Of a stretch of DNA of 64,000 bases, positions 8,182 to 15,257 are shown one piece after another; the first letter of the stretch is position 1, and each line of letters opens with the position of its first letter. The stretch lies in contig NZ_QQOA01000016.1 in assembly GCF_003443895.1 (NCBI RefSeq), positions 1-64,000 on the forward strand. Direction: 5' to 3'. The translations under genes were made by a program, and so were the position numbers. This DNA is from Paraburkholderia phosphatilytica (GTDB taxonomy: Bacteria; Pseudomonadota; Gammaproteobacteria; Burkholderiales; Burkholderiaceae). The notes beneath the pieces are model-generated. The model saw only the letters and a program-made list of their open reading frames with translations. It was not told the origin of the DNA and ran no database searches.

Positions 8182-8928
8182 TCAGGACACCGTTTCGCCG
8201 CGCGTCGGCACGGCCGGCAGCTTCGCGGCCGCGATAGCCGGGTAGACGATGCCCGCCAGCACCGCACCGATGATCGGCGCGACCCAGAACAGCCACAACT
8301 GATCTACCGCCGCGCCGCCGACGAAGAGCGCCGGGCCGGTGGACCGTGCCGGATTGACCGACGTGTTGGTGACCGGGATCGACACGAGGTGAATCAGCGT
8401 CAGACACAGGCCGATCGCGATCGGCGCGAAGCCTGCCGGCGCGCGTTTTTCCGTGGCGCCGAGAATGACGAACAGGAAGAAGGCGGTCATCACCACTTCG
8501 CAGACGAACGCCGCCGCCAGCGAATAGTGGCCGGGCGAGCGCATACCGTAGCCGTTGCTCGCAAAGCCGCTCGCGACCAGGTCGAAGCCCAGCTGGCCGC
8601 TTGCGATCACCGACAGGATCCACGCGCCGAGCACCGCGCCGATCACCTGCGCGGCGGTATACGGCACGACCTCGCGAAACGGGAAGCGCCCGGCGACGGC
8701 CAGCCCGACGCTGACCGCGGGGTTCAGATGGCAGCCGGAAATGTGGCCGATCGCATAGGCCATGGTCAGCACGGTGAGACCGAAGGCGAACGATACGCCG
8801 ACAAAGCCGATACCCAGACCGTGAACCGGACCGGCGAAGTTCGCGGCGAGCACAGCGCTGCCGCAACCGCCGAGCACCAGCCACAACGTACCGAACATCT
8901 CGGCGGCAAGGCGTTTGGACAACTGCAT
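8182..8928 (-). CDS. aqpZ: Aquaporin Z, water channel
   Basis: Inner-membrane MIP-family channel, 248 residues with six membrane spans. The two pore-forming NPA motifs are intact: HLNPAVSVG at about residue 69 and SVNPARSTGP at about 192. FEVVMTAF-like and GHISGCHLNP segments match AqpZ rather than glycerol facilitators. The ATG at 8928 has GGATTACA upstream. It is divergent from the H-NS-like gene across an AT-rich spacer and has its own terminator. Confidence 0.95.
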   Translation of the reverse strand: MQLSKRLAAEMFGTLWLVLGGCGSAVLAANFAGPVHGLGIGFVGVSFAFGLTVLTMAYAIGHISGCHLNPAVSVGLAVAGRFPFREVVPYTAAQVIGAVLGAWILSVIASGQLGFDLVASGFASNGYGMRSPGHYSLAAAFVCEVVMTAFFLFVILGATEKRAPAGFAPIAIGLCLTLIHLVSIPVTNTSVNPARSTGPALFVGGAAVDQLWLFWVAPIIGAVLAGIVYPAIAAAKLPAVPTRGETVS

Positions 8929-9094
8929 GATGTGTAATCCTAAAAAAGTTCGACGAACCGCGGCAGGGAAGGCAAAATTCACCCGTGCGACGGACCGCGA
9001 GATTCTAGGCACAGGTCGTCCAGAATTGCTGTCAAGAATTGTCAATAAATGACGTATAGCGCCACTCATTCGCACATCGGGCCGAATTTCTTTT

Positions 9095-9123
9095 TTGACA
9101 ATTGACGGTCCCTTAATAATTAT
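9095..9123 (+). promoter_or_regulatory. Candidate sigma-70 promoter of the H-NS-like gene
   Basis: TTGACA (9095-9100), then an AT-rich -10 region (TTAATAATTAT, about 9113-9123). The whole 8929-9220 spacer is notably AT-rich for this genome, as expected for an autoregulated H-NS-family promoter. Confidence 0.55.
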
Positions 9124-9220
9124 CAGATGTAATCTCCGGTCCAGTATTAACAACGATTGCGGATTGGCGTGGATATCGTTAATCTCGGGGCAAATCGCTT
9201 TTCAACGGGGAGTCCAAAAA

Positions 9221-9523
9221 ATGTCTCAATATGCAGACCTCAAGGCCCAGATCGCCAGGCTTCAGGCGCAGGCTGACGAGGCACGTCGCACTGAAGTGGA
9301 AGGGGTGATCGCGGAAATCCGCCAGAAGATCGCGGAGTATGGCCTGACGCCGCAGGATCTTGGCTTTGTCGTAGGCGCGAAGCGCGGCCGCCCGCCCAAG
9401 AAGGCGCCGCTGCCGCCGCGGTATCAGGATCCGAAGACCGGCAGCACGTGGAGCGGCCGGGGCAAGCCGCCCAAGTGGATCGCCGGCAAGAACCGCGAAC
9501 GCTTTTTGATCGTTCAGGGATGA
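9221..9523 (+). CDS. H-NS family histone-like nucleoid protein
   Basis: A 100-residue nucleoid-associated repressor of the H-NS/MvaT-like group common in Burkholderia. The N-terminal coiled coil (KAQIARLQAQADEARR) drives oligomerisation. The C-terminal DNA-binding core is GSTWSGRGKPPKW, preceded by an AT-hook-like KRGRPPKK. The ATG at 9221 has GGGGAG about 8 bases upstream. A strong terminator follows. It lies two genes from flhDC, and H-NS proteins often govern flagellar master operons, but no direct link is shown here. Confidence 0.93.
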   Translation: MSQYADLKAQIARLQAQADEARRTEVEGVIAEIRQKIAEYGLTPQDLGFVVGAKRGRPPKKAPLPPRYQDPKTGSTWSGRGKPPKWIAGKNRERFLIVQG

Positions 9524-9636
9524 GTCCGCTTCGAAAGCGGACTGAAGGCGGCTTGAACACGTCTGGAATGGCGCCTCTAAATCGCGTCCAAAAGCTTTCT
9601 CAAGATTTCCTGAAAGCCGCGTTCGCGCTCAAAAGA

Positions 9637-9663
9637 AAAGCCGCCCCGAAAGGCGGCTTTTTT
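9637..9663 (+). terminator. Rho-independent terminator of the H-NS-like gene
   Basis: Stem AAAGCCGCC / GGCGGCTTT (9637-9645 with 9652-9660) followed by further T residues. Confidence 0.92.
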
Positions 9664-9695
9664 CACAAAAACGGCTGATTTATATCGCGATCGAC

Positions 9696-9723
9696 GACTC
9701 GCAAACGATTGGCGTTGCGAGTC
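9696..9723 (-). repeat. Inverted repeat downstream of the GT4 gene
   Basis: GACTCGCAA (9696-9704) and TTGCGAGTC (9715-9723) form a 9-bp stem with a 10-base loop, 30 bases past the GT4 stop. It may end that minus-strand transcript, but there is no T run. Confidence 0.45.
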
Positions 9724-9753
9724 TCGCCGCAATTAACGCAGTACGCCGCCGGA

Positions 9754-10818
9754 TTAACCGACTGCGACCTGGCGCAGCATCGGGCGCTGTGCGGCTTCCA
9801 CGAGTGCCGTGTAGCCATCCACGTAATTCTGCGCCATCGTCTTCGAGCTGAAACGGCGTTCGAACTGCGCGCGAATCTCGGTGCGCGACAGGTCGTCGAG
9901 ACGCTGCACGGCCGCCACTGCGCCTTGCACGTCCTCGCAGATGAAGCCCGTCAGGCCGTGATCGATCACCTCGGGCACTGACCCGCGATTGAACGCGACC
10001 ACCGGCGTGCCGCACGCCATCGACTCGATCATCACGAGGCCGAACGGCTCCGACCAGTCGATCGGGAACAGCAGCGCCTTCGCGCCCGACAGGAACTCGG
10101 GCTTCTGCGCCTCGTTGATCTCGCCGACGAATTCCACATGCGCCATCGACAGCAGCGGCTCGATCTCGGTCTTGAAGTAGTCCTGGTCGACCTTATCCAC
10201 CTTCGCCGCGATCTTCAGCGGCAGGCCGCTCTGCGCGGCGATCCGGATCGCGGTATCGACACGCTTTTCCGGGCAGATGCGGCCGAGGAACGCCAGGTAT
10301 TCCGGCTTGCGGTGCGGTTGCGGCGTGAGCAGCTGGTCCGGCAGGCCGTGATAGATCGTGTTCAGCCAGTTCGCCTGCGGCAGCGGCTGACGCTGCGAAT
10401 CCGAGATCGACACCACCGGCACGTCCTGGAAGTTGTCGAAGATCGGCTGCAGTTCGGGCAGGTCGAGACGGCCGTGCAGCGTGGTCACGAACGGCGTTTC
10501 CATCGATGCGAACAGCGGGAACGGCAGGTAGTCGAGGTGGAAGTGCAGCACGTCGAACTCATGCGCGACGCGGCGCACGTGTTCCAGCAGCACAACGTGC
10601 GGCGCCATCGCGTCGCGCACCGTCGGGTCGAGCCGGAGCGCGCGCGGCCATGCCGCCTCGAGCTTCGCCGACGTCACCGAATCGCCACTTGCGAACAGCG
10701 TCACATCGTGGCCGAGCTCGACGAGCGCCTCGGTCAGATAGGACACGACCCGCTCCGTTCCACCGTAGAGCTTGGGGGGGACTGCTTCATAGAGCGGTGC
10801 GATTTGTGCGATTCGCAT
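9754..10818 (-). CDS. Family 4 glycosyltransferase
   Basis: A 354-residue GT-B-fold enzyme that transfers a sugar from a nucleotide donor. N-terminal signature MRIAQIAPLYEAVPPKLYGGTERVV is the acceptor-domain glycine loop. The donor domain has FLGRICPEKRVD and the E-x7-E motif region SEPFGLVMIESMACGTPVVAF. The ATG at 10818 has AGGAGA at ideal spacing; the frame extends 14 codons further, but without a ribosome site. Acceptor unknown: trehalose or glycan synthesis and exopolysaccharide are options. Confidence 0.9.
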   Translation of the reverse strand: MRIAQIAPLYEAVPPKLYGGTERVVSYLTEALVELGHDVTLFASGDSVTSAKLEAAWPRALRLDPTVRDAMAPHVVLLEHVRRVAHEFDVLHFHLDYLPFPLFASMETPFVTTLHGRLDLPELQPIFDNFQDVPVVSISDSQRQPLPQANWLNTIYHGLPDQLLTPQPHRKPEYLAFLGRICPEKRVDTAIRIAAQSGLPLKIAAKVDKVDQDYFKTEIEPLLSMAHVEFVGEINEAQKPEFLSGAKALLFPIDWSEPFGLVMIESMACGTPVVAFNRGSVPEVIDHGLTGFICEDVQGAVAAVQRLDDLSRTEIRAQFERRFSSKTMAQNYVDGYTALVEAAQRPMLRQVAVG

Positions 10819-11070
10819 GCGTATTCTCCTGTTCAGAAGGAAGCCGTACAGCCGCCGCAAACTGGGACATCGATATCAAACGGCTGCGCGGTTGCCGGTC
10901 GGACCAAAGAAAAAGGCGCGCGAAGAGCACTCCGCGACCCGTGGATTTCCCGGCTCCGTAAGCGCGAGCCAGCTGCTTGATGCCCGCTGGCTCGCCTCCC
11001 GGGTTATCCCTTACGTCTCATTATCGGGATCGGTCGCGCCAATTCGAGCTATTTTTCAAACACTTAATGT

Positions 11071-11099
11071 TGTTACAGCGCGAAACACCGCCTGTAACA
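11071..11099. repeat. Inverted repeat TGTTACA-N15-TGTAACA upstream of flhDC
   Basis: Perfect 7-bp arms at 11071-11077 and 11093-11099, with centres 22 bp (two helical turns) apart. The arms extend as near-direct repeats (TGTTACAGCG / TGTAACAGCG). This has the form of a regulator operator, about 120 bases before the predicted flhDC -35. Confidence 0.5.
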
Positions 11100-11217
11100 G
11101 CGCCCGCCGAAGCGGAAAAATTCAAACGAAACAAGGGTTTGCGCAGTCGTTGCGGGAGCATCGACCTGCCGGTCGAACGGCTGTTTCAACGCATGGCTGG
11201 CCCCTAAACCGGCTGTG

Positions 11218-11245
11218 TTGCAGGGAAATGAAAACGCTCTATAAT
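11218..11245 (+). promoter_or_regulatory. Sigma-70-like promoter of flhDC
   Basis: TTGCAG (11218-11223), 16-base spacer, TATAAT (11240-11245). The -10 is a perfect consensus. Transcription from about 11252 would give a leader of roughly 260 bases before flhD. Confidence 0.65.
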
Positions 11246-11318
11246 TCGTCCGCGCACGCCGATCGGCTACCCGCCGCGCACTCCGATTCGATCGCTTTCT
11301 CCTCGTAGACCCGTCCAA

Positions 11319-11337
11319 TGTAGGAAAAATTCCTACA
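11319..11337. promoter_or_regulatory. Perfect palindrome in the flhDC leader
   Basis: TGTAGGAA-AAA-TTCCTACA. The core TAGGAAAAATTCCTA resembles the operators of NarL/FixJ-type response regulators such as the RcsB box. It lies about 70 bases after the predicted start of transcription and 177 before the flhD ATG. It could instead act as an RNA hairpin. Confidence 0.5.
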
Positions 11338-11513
11338 GCATTTATAGACATTTCCGACTCAAGTCCCAGGCTTCTGTCCGATTTCCGTCCTCCGACCCTT
11401 TGGCGACAATGCCCTCACGACCATAAACGGCCGTTCGTGCGAAGTCGATTGACGCGAGCGAGCAAACGTTTCCGAAAACGGCCTGACCAGCCAGCTTCAA
11501 AAACGGGGGAATC

Positions 11514-11843
11514 ATGAGCGCCACCGCGACCAGTAGCGACATGCTCAATGAGATCCGGGACGTGAATCTGTCCTATCTCCTGCTCGCGCAGCGACTGCTG
11601 CGTGAGGACAAGGCGATGGGCATGTTCCGCATGGGGATCTCGGAGCAGCTAGCCGACGTGCTGTCGAGCCTCTCGCTCGCGCAGACCGTCAAGCTGGCGG
11701 CATCTGCGCAAGTCTTGTGCCGCTTCCGCTTCGACGATCACGCGATCCTCACTTCGCTTGCCGACAAGGGCAAGCCCAACACCGTCACGCAGGCGCATTC
11801 CGCGATCGTGATGGCGAGCCAGCCGGTCGAACAGATCGGCTGA
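11514..11843 (+). CDS. flhD: Flagellar transcriptional activator FlhD
   Basis: One half of the FlhD4C2 complex, the class I master activator of flagellar genes. The 109-residue product has the FlhD landmarks: NEIRDVNLSYLLLAQRLL at residues 12-29, and the loop with KLAASAQVLCRFRF whose cysteine is conserved in FlhD. Length is close to the E. coli protein. GGGGGA precedes the ATG by a few bases. flhC follows after 144 bases, a wide gap for partners, but the same operon is expected. Confidence 0.96.
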   Translation: MSATATSSDMLNEIRDVNLSYLLLAQRLLREDKAMGMFRMGISEQLADVLSSLSLAQTVKLAASAQVLCRFRFDDHAILTSLADKGKPNTVTQAHSAIVMASQPVEQIG

Positions 11844-11987
11844 CGCGCGCGGCCGCAAGGCACGCGCGCGAGGCTCGAACGCAGCGGACCGATTCAATAC
11901 AACGCACAGGGCCCGGCGCGACCACGCCTGCCCGGAACGCGCCGCCAATGCACACGGCCGGCGCACGCGACGCAGGACACGGGGCGG

Positions 11988-12605
11988 ATGGCACATAAAA
12001 GCGTGGTACTCGAGGTCAGGGAGATCACCCTGGCGATCGAGCTGATCGAACTGGGCGCGCGGCTGCAGCTGCTCGAGGCCGAGACGAGCCTGTCGCGGGA
12101 CCGCCTGATCAAGCTCTATAAGGAGCTGAAAGGTGTATCGCCGCCGAAGGGCATGCTGCCGTTCTCGACCGACTGGTTCATGACCTGGCAGCCGAACGTC
12201 CATTCGTCGCTGTTCTACAACATCTACCGGTTCATGGCCGACCATGGCGGCTGCGCGACGATCCAGTCGATCGTGAAAGGCTACCGGCTCTACCTCGAAC
12301 ACGTCGCGCTGCACGACGACGAGCCGATCCTGAGCCTCACGCGCGCGTGGACGCTGGTGCGCTTCTTCGACTCCGGCATGCTGCAGCTGATGCCGTGCAC
12401 CCGCTGCGGCGGCCATTTCGTCGCGCACGCGCACGATCCGCAGCAGGGCTTCGTCTGCGGGCTGTGCCAGCCGCCGTCGCGTGCCGGCAAGACCCGCAAG
12501 GCCGCCGATGCGCGGGCCCGCGAAGCCGCCGATGCCGCCTTCCTGGCGGACGGCGCCGCGCATGTAGCCCACCCCGAAGACGAAGCCGCCGATCTCCCGG
12601 CCTGA
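11988..12605 (+). CDS. flhC: Flagellar transcriptional activator FlhC
   Basis: DNA-binding partner of FlhD, 205 residues. The four zinc cysteines that define FlhC are intact: CTRCGG followed by CGLC, about 17 residues apart. The upstream core (PSTDWF-like FSTDWFMTWQPNVHSSLFYN) is also conserved. The last 40 residues form an Ala/Asp/Glu-rich tail longer than in enterics. Start ATG at 11988; its ribosome site is modest. With FlhD it should activate the class II operons in this window. Confidence 0.96.
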   Translation: MAHKSVVLEVREITLAIELIELGARLQLLEAETSLSRDRLIKLYKELKGVSPPKGMLPFSTDWFMTWQPNVHSSLFYNIYRFMADHGGCATIQSIVKGYRLYLEHVALHDDEPILSLTRAWTLVRFFDSGMLQLMPCTRCGGHFVAHAHDPQQGFVCGLCQPPSRAGKTRKAADARAREAADAAFLADGAAHVAHPEDEAADLPA

Positions 12606-12656
12606 ACCGCCGGACACAGCCGCGACAAGCCCTCCCGACCCGTCCCGCTTTTCCGC

Positions 12657-12683
12657 CAAAGTTTTCCAGGCCCTTGCCGTAAA
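12657..12683 (+). promoter_or_regulatory. Sigma-28 promoter of motA and downstream che genes
   Basis: -35 CAAAGTTT (12657-12664), 11-base spacer, -10 GCCGTAAA (12676-12683): 7/8 and 6/8 matches to the FliA consensus. It lies 42 bases before the motA start and is the natural promoter for the motAB-che operon. Confidence 0.88.
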
Positions 12684-12724
12684 CCAAGGAGACGGCGTTC
12701 CCGCCGCTACTGTGAGGGCTTGAG

Positions 12725-13585
12725 GTGCTGATTTTCGTTGGAACTCTCGTGACGCTGTTGTCGGTCTTCGGCGGCTATGCGCTGGAGGGCGGCCATCTTG
12801 GCGCGCTCATGCAGCCCGTCGAGGTGCTGATGATCGCTGGCGCGGGCGTCGGCGCCTTCATTCTTGGCAACGGAATCAAGACCATCAAGGCCACACTCGG
12901 GGTCATTCCCACCCTCTTCAAGGGCTCGAAGTACAACAAGGATGTCTACATGGAGCTGATGGCGCTCCTGTACGTGCTGCTCGCGAAGGCGCGCAAGGAA
13001 GGCACGCTGACGCTCGAAGCGGACATCGACGACCCCGAGAAGAGCCCGATCTTCACGCAGTACCCGAAGATCCTCGCCGACAAGCACATCGTCGAATTCC
13101 TGACCGACTACCTGCGACTGATGGTGGGCGGCAACATGAACGCGTTCGAGATCGAAAGCCTGATGGACGAGGAGATCGAGACGCACCACCACGAAGGCGA
13201 AGCTCCGGCGCACGCGCTGACGAAGGTCGGCGACGCGATGCCGGCGTTCGGCATCGTCGCGGCGGTGATGGGCGTCGTCCACACGATGGCGTCCGCCGAC
13301 AAGCCGCCCGCAGTGCTCGGCGAGATGATCGCGCAGGCGCTGGTCGGCACGTTCCTCGGCATTCTGCTGTCGTACGGTCTGATCGGCCCGCTCGCGAGCG
13401 TCGCCGAACAGCGCGTCACCGAATCGACCAAGATGTTCCAGTGCATCAAGGTCACGATCCTCGCGAGCCTGAACGGCTATGCCCCCGCGATCGCGGTGGA
13501 GTTCGGCCGCAAGGTGCTGTTCTCTACCGAGCGGCCGTCGTTCGCCGAGCTCGAAGAGCACGTGCGCCGCGTGAAGGCCAAGTAA
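12725..13585 (+). CDS. motA: Flagellar motor stator protein MotA
   Basis: Inner-membrane stator subunit that, with MotB, passes protons and pushes on the rotor protein FliG. The 286-residue product has the four expected membrane spans (first at residues 1-20, last two around 170-220) and a large cytosolic loop rich in charges (ARKEGTLTLEADIDDPEKSP). The segment MPAFGIVAAVMGVVHTM holds the conserved proline near the ion path. The start is GTG at 12725, preceded by GAGG-rich sequence. First gene of the motAB-che operon. Confidence 0.96.
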   Translation: MLIFVGTLVTLLSVFGGYALEGGHLGALMQPVEVLMIAGAGVGAFILGNGIKTIKATLGVIPTLFKGSKYNKDVYMELMALLYVLLAKARKEGTLTLEADIDDPEKSPIFTQYPKILADKHIVEFLTDYLRLMVGGNMNAFEIESLMDEEIETHHHEGEAPAHALTKVGDAMPAFGIVAAVMGVVHTMASADKPPAVLGEMIAQALVGTFLGILLSYGLIGPLASVAEQRVTESTKMFQCIKVTILASLNGYAPAIAVEFGRKVLFSTERPSFAELEEHVRRVKAK

Positions 13586-13609
13586 CGCCCGCTTCACGGA
13601 CGAACCTAT

Positions 13610-14665
13610 ATGGCCAACGACAAAGACCGCGCGATCGTCGTCAAGCGGATCAACCAGAAGAAGGGCGGTCACCACGGCGGTGCATGGAAGCTCGCGTACG
13701 CGGACTTCATGACCGCGATGATGGCGTTCTTCCTGCTGATGTGGCTGCTCAGTTCCGCGAGCACCGTGCAGCTGCGCGGCATCGCCGACTACTTCAACCA
13801 GCCGCTCAAGATCACGCTGTGGGGCGGCGACCGCAGCGCCGAAGACTCCAGCATCCTCAACGGCGGCGGCCGCGACCTCTCCACCGACAAGGACGGCGTG
13901 TCGCACTTCAACGAAGCCGCGACCGCAGCCGCGAAAGCGCAGCAGATGGCGACCCGCGGCGCCGCCGGCGAAGACGACGCGGTGAGGCGCCTGCAGGGCG
14001 CGCTCGAACGCCAGGAGCAGGCGCGCCTGCACGACCTGCAGATCAAGCTGATGGCCGCGATCGAGGCCAACCCCGTGCTGCGCCAGTTCAAGCAGCAGAT
14101 CCGTATCGATTCCACGCTGACTGGCCTGCGCATCGAGATCGTCGATACGCAGAAGCGGCCGATGTTCGCGACCGCGAGCAACGACGTCGAACCGTATATG
14201 CGCGACATCCTGCGCGAGATCGGCAAGACCCTCAACGACGTGCCGAACCGCATCGTCGTGCAGGGCCACACGGACGCCGTGCCGTATGCGGGCGGCGAGA
14301 AGGGCTACAGCAACTGGGAACTCTCCGCCGACCGCGCGAATGCATCACGCCGTGAGCTGATCGCGGGCGGCATGGACGAATCGAAAGTGCTGCGCGTGCT
14401 CGGTCTCGCGTCGACGCAGAACCTGAACAAGGCGAATCCGCTCGACCCCGAGAACCGGCGCATCAGCATCATCGTGCTCAACAAGCGCTCGGAAGAGGCA
14501 TTGACGCACGACGACACGACCACGACCACGCTGTCGAACGACGCGGCTGGCGCGAACACGGGCACCAACGTCGGCACGAAGCCAGGCGCGGGCGTGGGCA
14601 TGAGCGGCGCCGCCGCGCCGCTGCTGCAGAAGGTTGCGCAGCCGGTTGCGGGGGAAACCCCGTAA
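13610..14665 (+). CDS. motB: Flagellar motor stator protein MotB
   Basis: Partner of MotA, 351 residues. The proton-accepting aspartate is in the single membrane span YADFMTAMMAFFLLMW (about residue 35). A plug/linker follows, and the OmpA-like peptidoglycan-binding domain (VVQGHTDAVPYAGG ... NWELSADRANASRREL) spans about residues 170-300. The C-terminus is a Thr/Gly/Ala-rich tail. It follows motA by 24 bases. Confidence 0.96.
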   Translation: MANDKDRAIVVKRINQKKGGHHGGAWKLAYADFMTAMMAFFLLMWLLSSASTVQLRGIADYFNQPLKITLWGGDRSAEDSSILNGGGRDLSTDKDGVSHFNEAATAAAKAQQMATRGAAGEDDAVRRLQGALERQEQARLHDLQIKLMAAIEANPVLRQFKQQIRIDSTLTGLRIEIVDTQKRPMFATASNDVEPYMRDILREIGKTLNDVPNRIVVQGHTDAVPYAGGEKGYSNWELSADRANASRRELIAGGMDESKVLRVLGLASTQNLNKANPLDPENRRISIIVLNKRSEEALTHDDTTTTTLSNDAAGANTGTNVGTKPGAGVGMSGAAAPLLQKVAQPVAGETP

Positions 14666-14829
14666 CAAAGCAGTTCTAAAGAAATCCCGTGGAAGGACGT
14701 AAAGCGGGCATGACGTGCCGCACATCGCATGGCGGTGCACAGCAGGCAGCAGGCAACAGGAGGCGCGCCGGACGCAACGAGATGAAGCGTTCAGCGTGGC
14801 AAGACAAAGAAGGGTGCAGCGAGGATTTC

Positions 14830-15207
14830 ATGATCAGGCACATTCTGGCAATCGACGATTCGGCCGCAATGCGGGAAATCATCCGCGCGACGCTGACGTC
14901 GGCCGGCTACCAGGTGACGCTCGCGCAGGATGGCGACGAGGGACTCGAGCATGCGCTCGCAACGTCGTTCGATCTCGTGCTGACGGACCAGCACATGCCG
15001 GGCCGCACGGGTCTCGATCTGATTGCGAGTCTGCGCGGCAACCCGTCTTACCAGACCACGCCGATCCTCGTGCTCACCACCGAATCGGGCGACTCGTTCA
15101 AGGCGACCGCACGGGCGGCAGGTGCGACCGGCTGGATCGAAAAGCCGTTCGATCCGGAAATGCTCACCGAACTGGTCGCGGCGCTCGGCGCCCCCAGCCA
15201 CGCCTGA
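14830..15207 (+). CDS. cheY1: CheY-like response regulator between motB and cheA
   Basis: Single receiver domain of 125 residues. Acidic pocket Asp9-Asp10, phospho-acceptor Asp53 (LVLTDQHMPG), Thr in VLTTES and Lys in GWIEKPFD are all present. The ATG at 14830 has GAGG at good spacing; earlier in-frame starts lack one. It is a second CheY, distinct from the canonical copy next to cheZ. It may bind the motor or act as a phosphate sink; which cannot be read from sequence. Confidence 0.93.
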   Translation: MIRHILAIDDSAAMREIIRATLTSAGYQVTLAQDGDEGLEHALATSFDLVLTDQHMPGRTGLDLIASLRGNPSYQTTPILVLTTESGDSFKATARAAGATGWIEKPFDPEMLTELVAALGAPSHA

Positions 15208-15257
15208 GCGGTACGACAGGCAGCAAGCCATATACAGAATCATCGCGGTGACCAGGC

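Larger units (their letters stand above)
10819..11513. other. Control region upstream of flhDC
   Basis: A 695-base gap, the longest in the window. The left part should hold the GT4 promoter. From about 11000 it becomes less GC-rich and carries a TGTTACA-N15-TGTAACA repeat, a sigma-70-like promoter and a perfect 19-base palindrome, all ahead of flhD. No gene with a ribosome site is seen. Confidence 0.6.

Noticed and set aside
7262..8884. A 540-codon frame that could fuse a membrane-like part to the histidine phosphatase
   Set aside because: The upstream portion is an alternate frame of aqpZ. The phosphatase has its own ATG and signal peptide at 7969.
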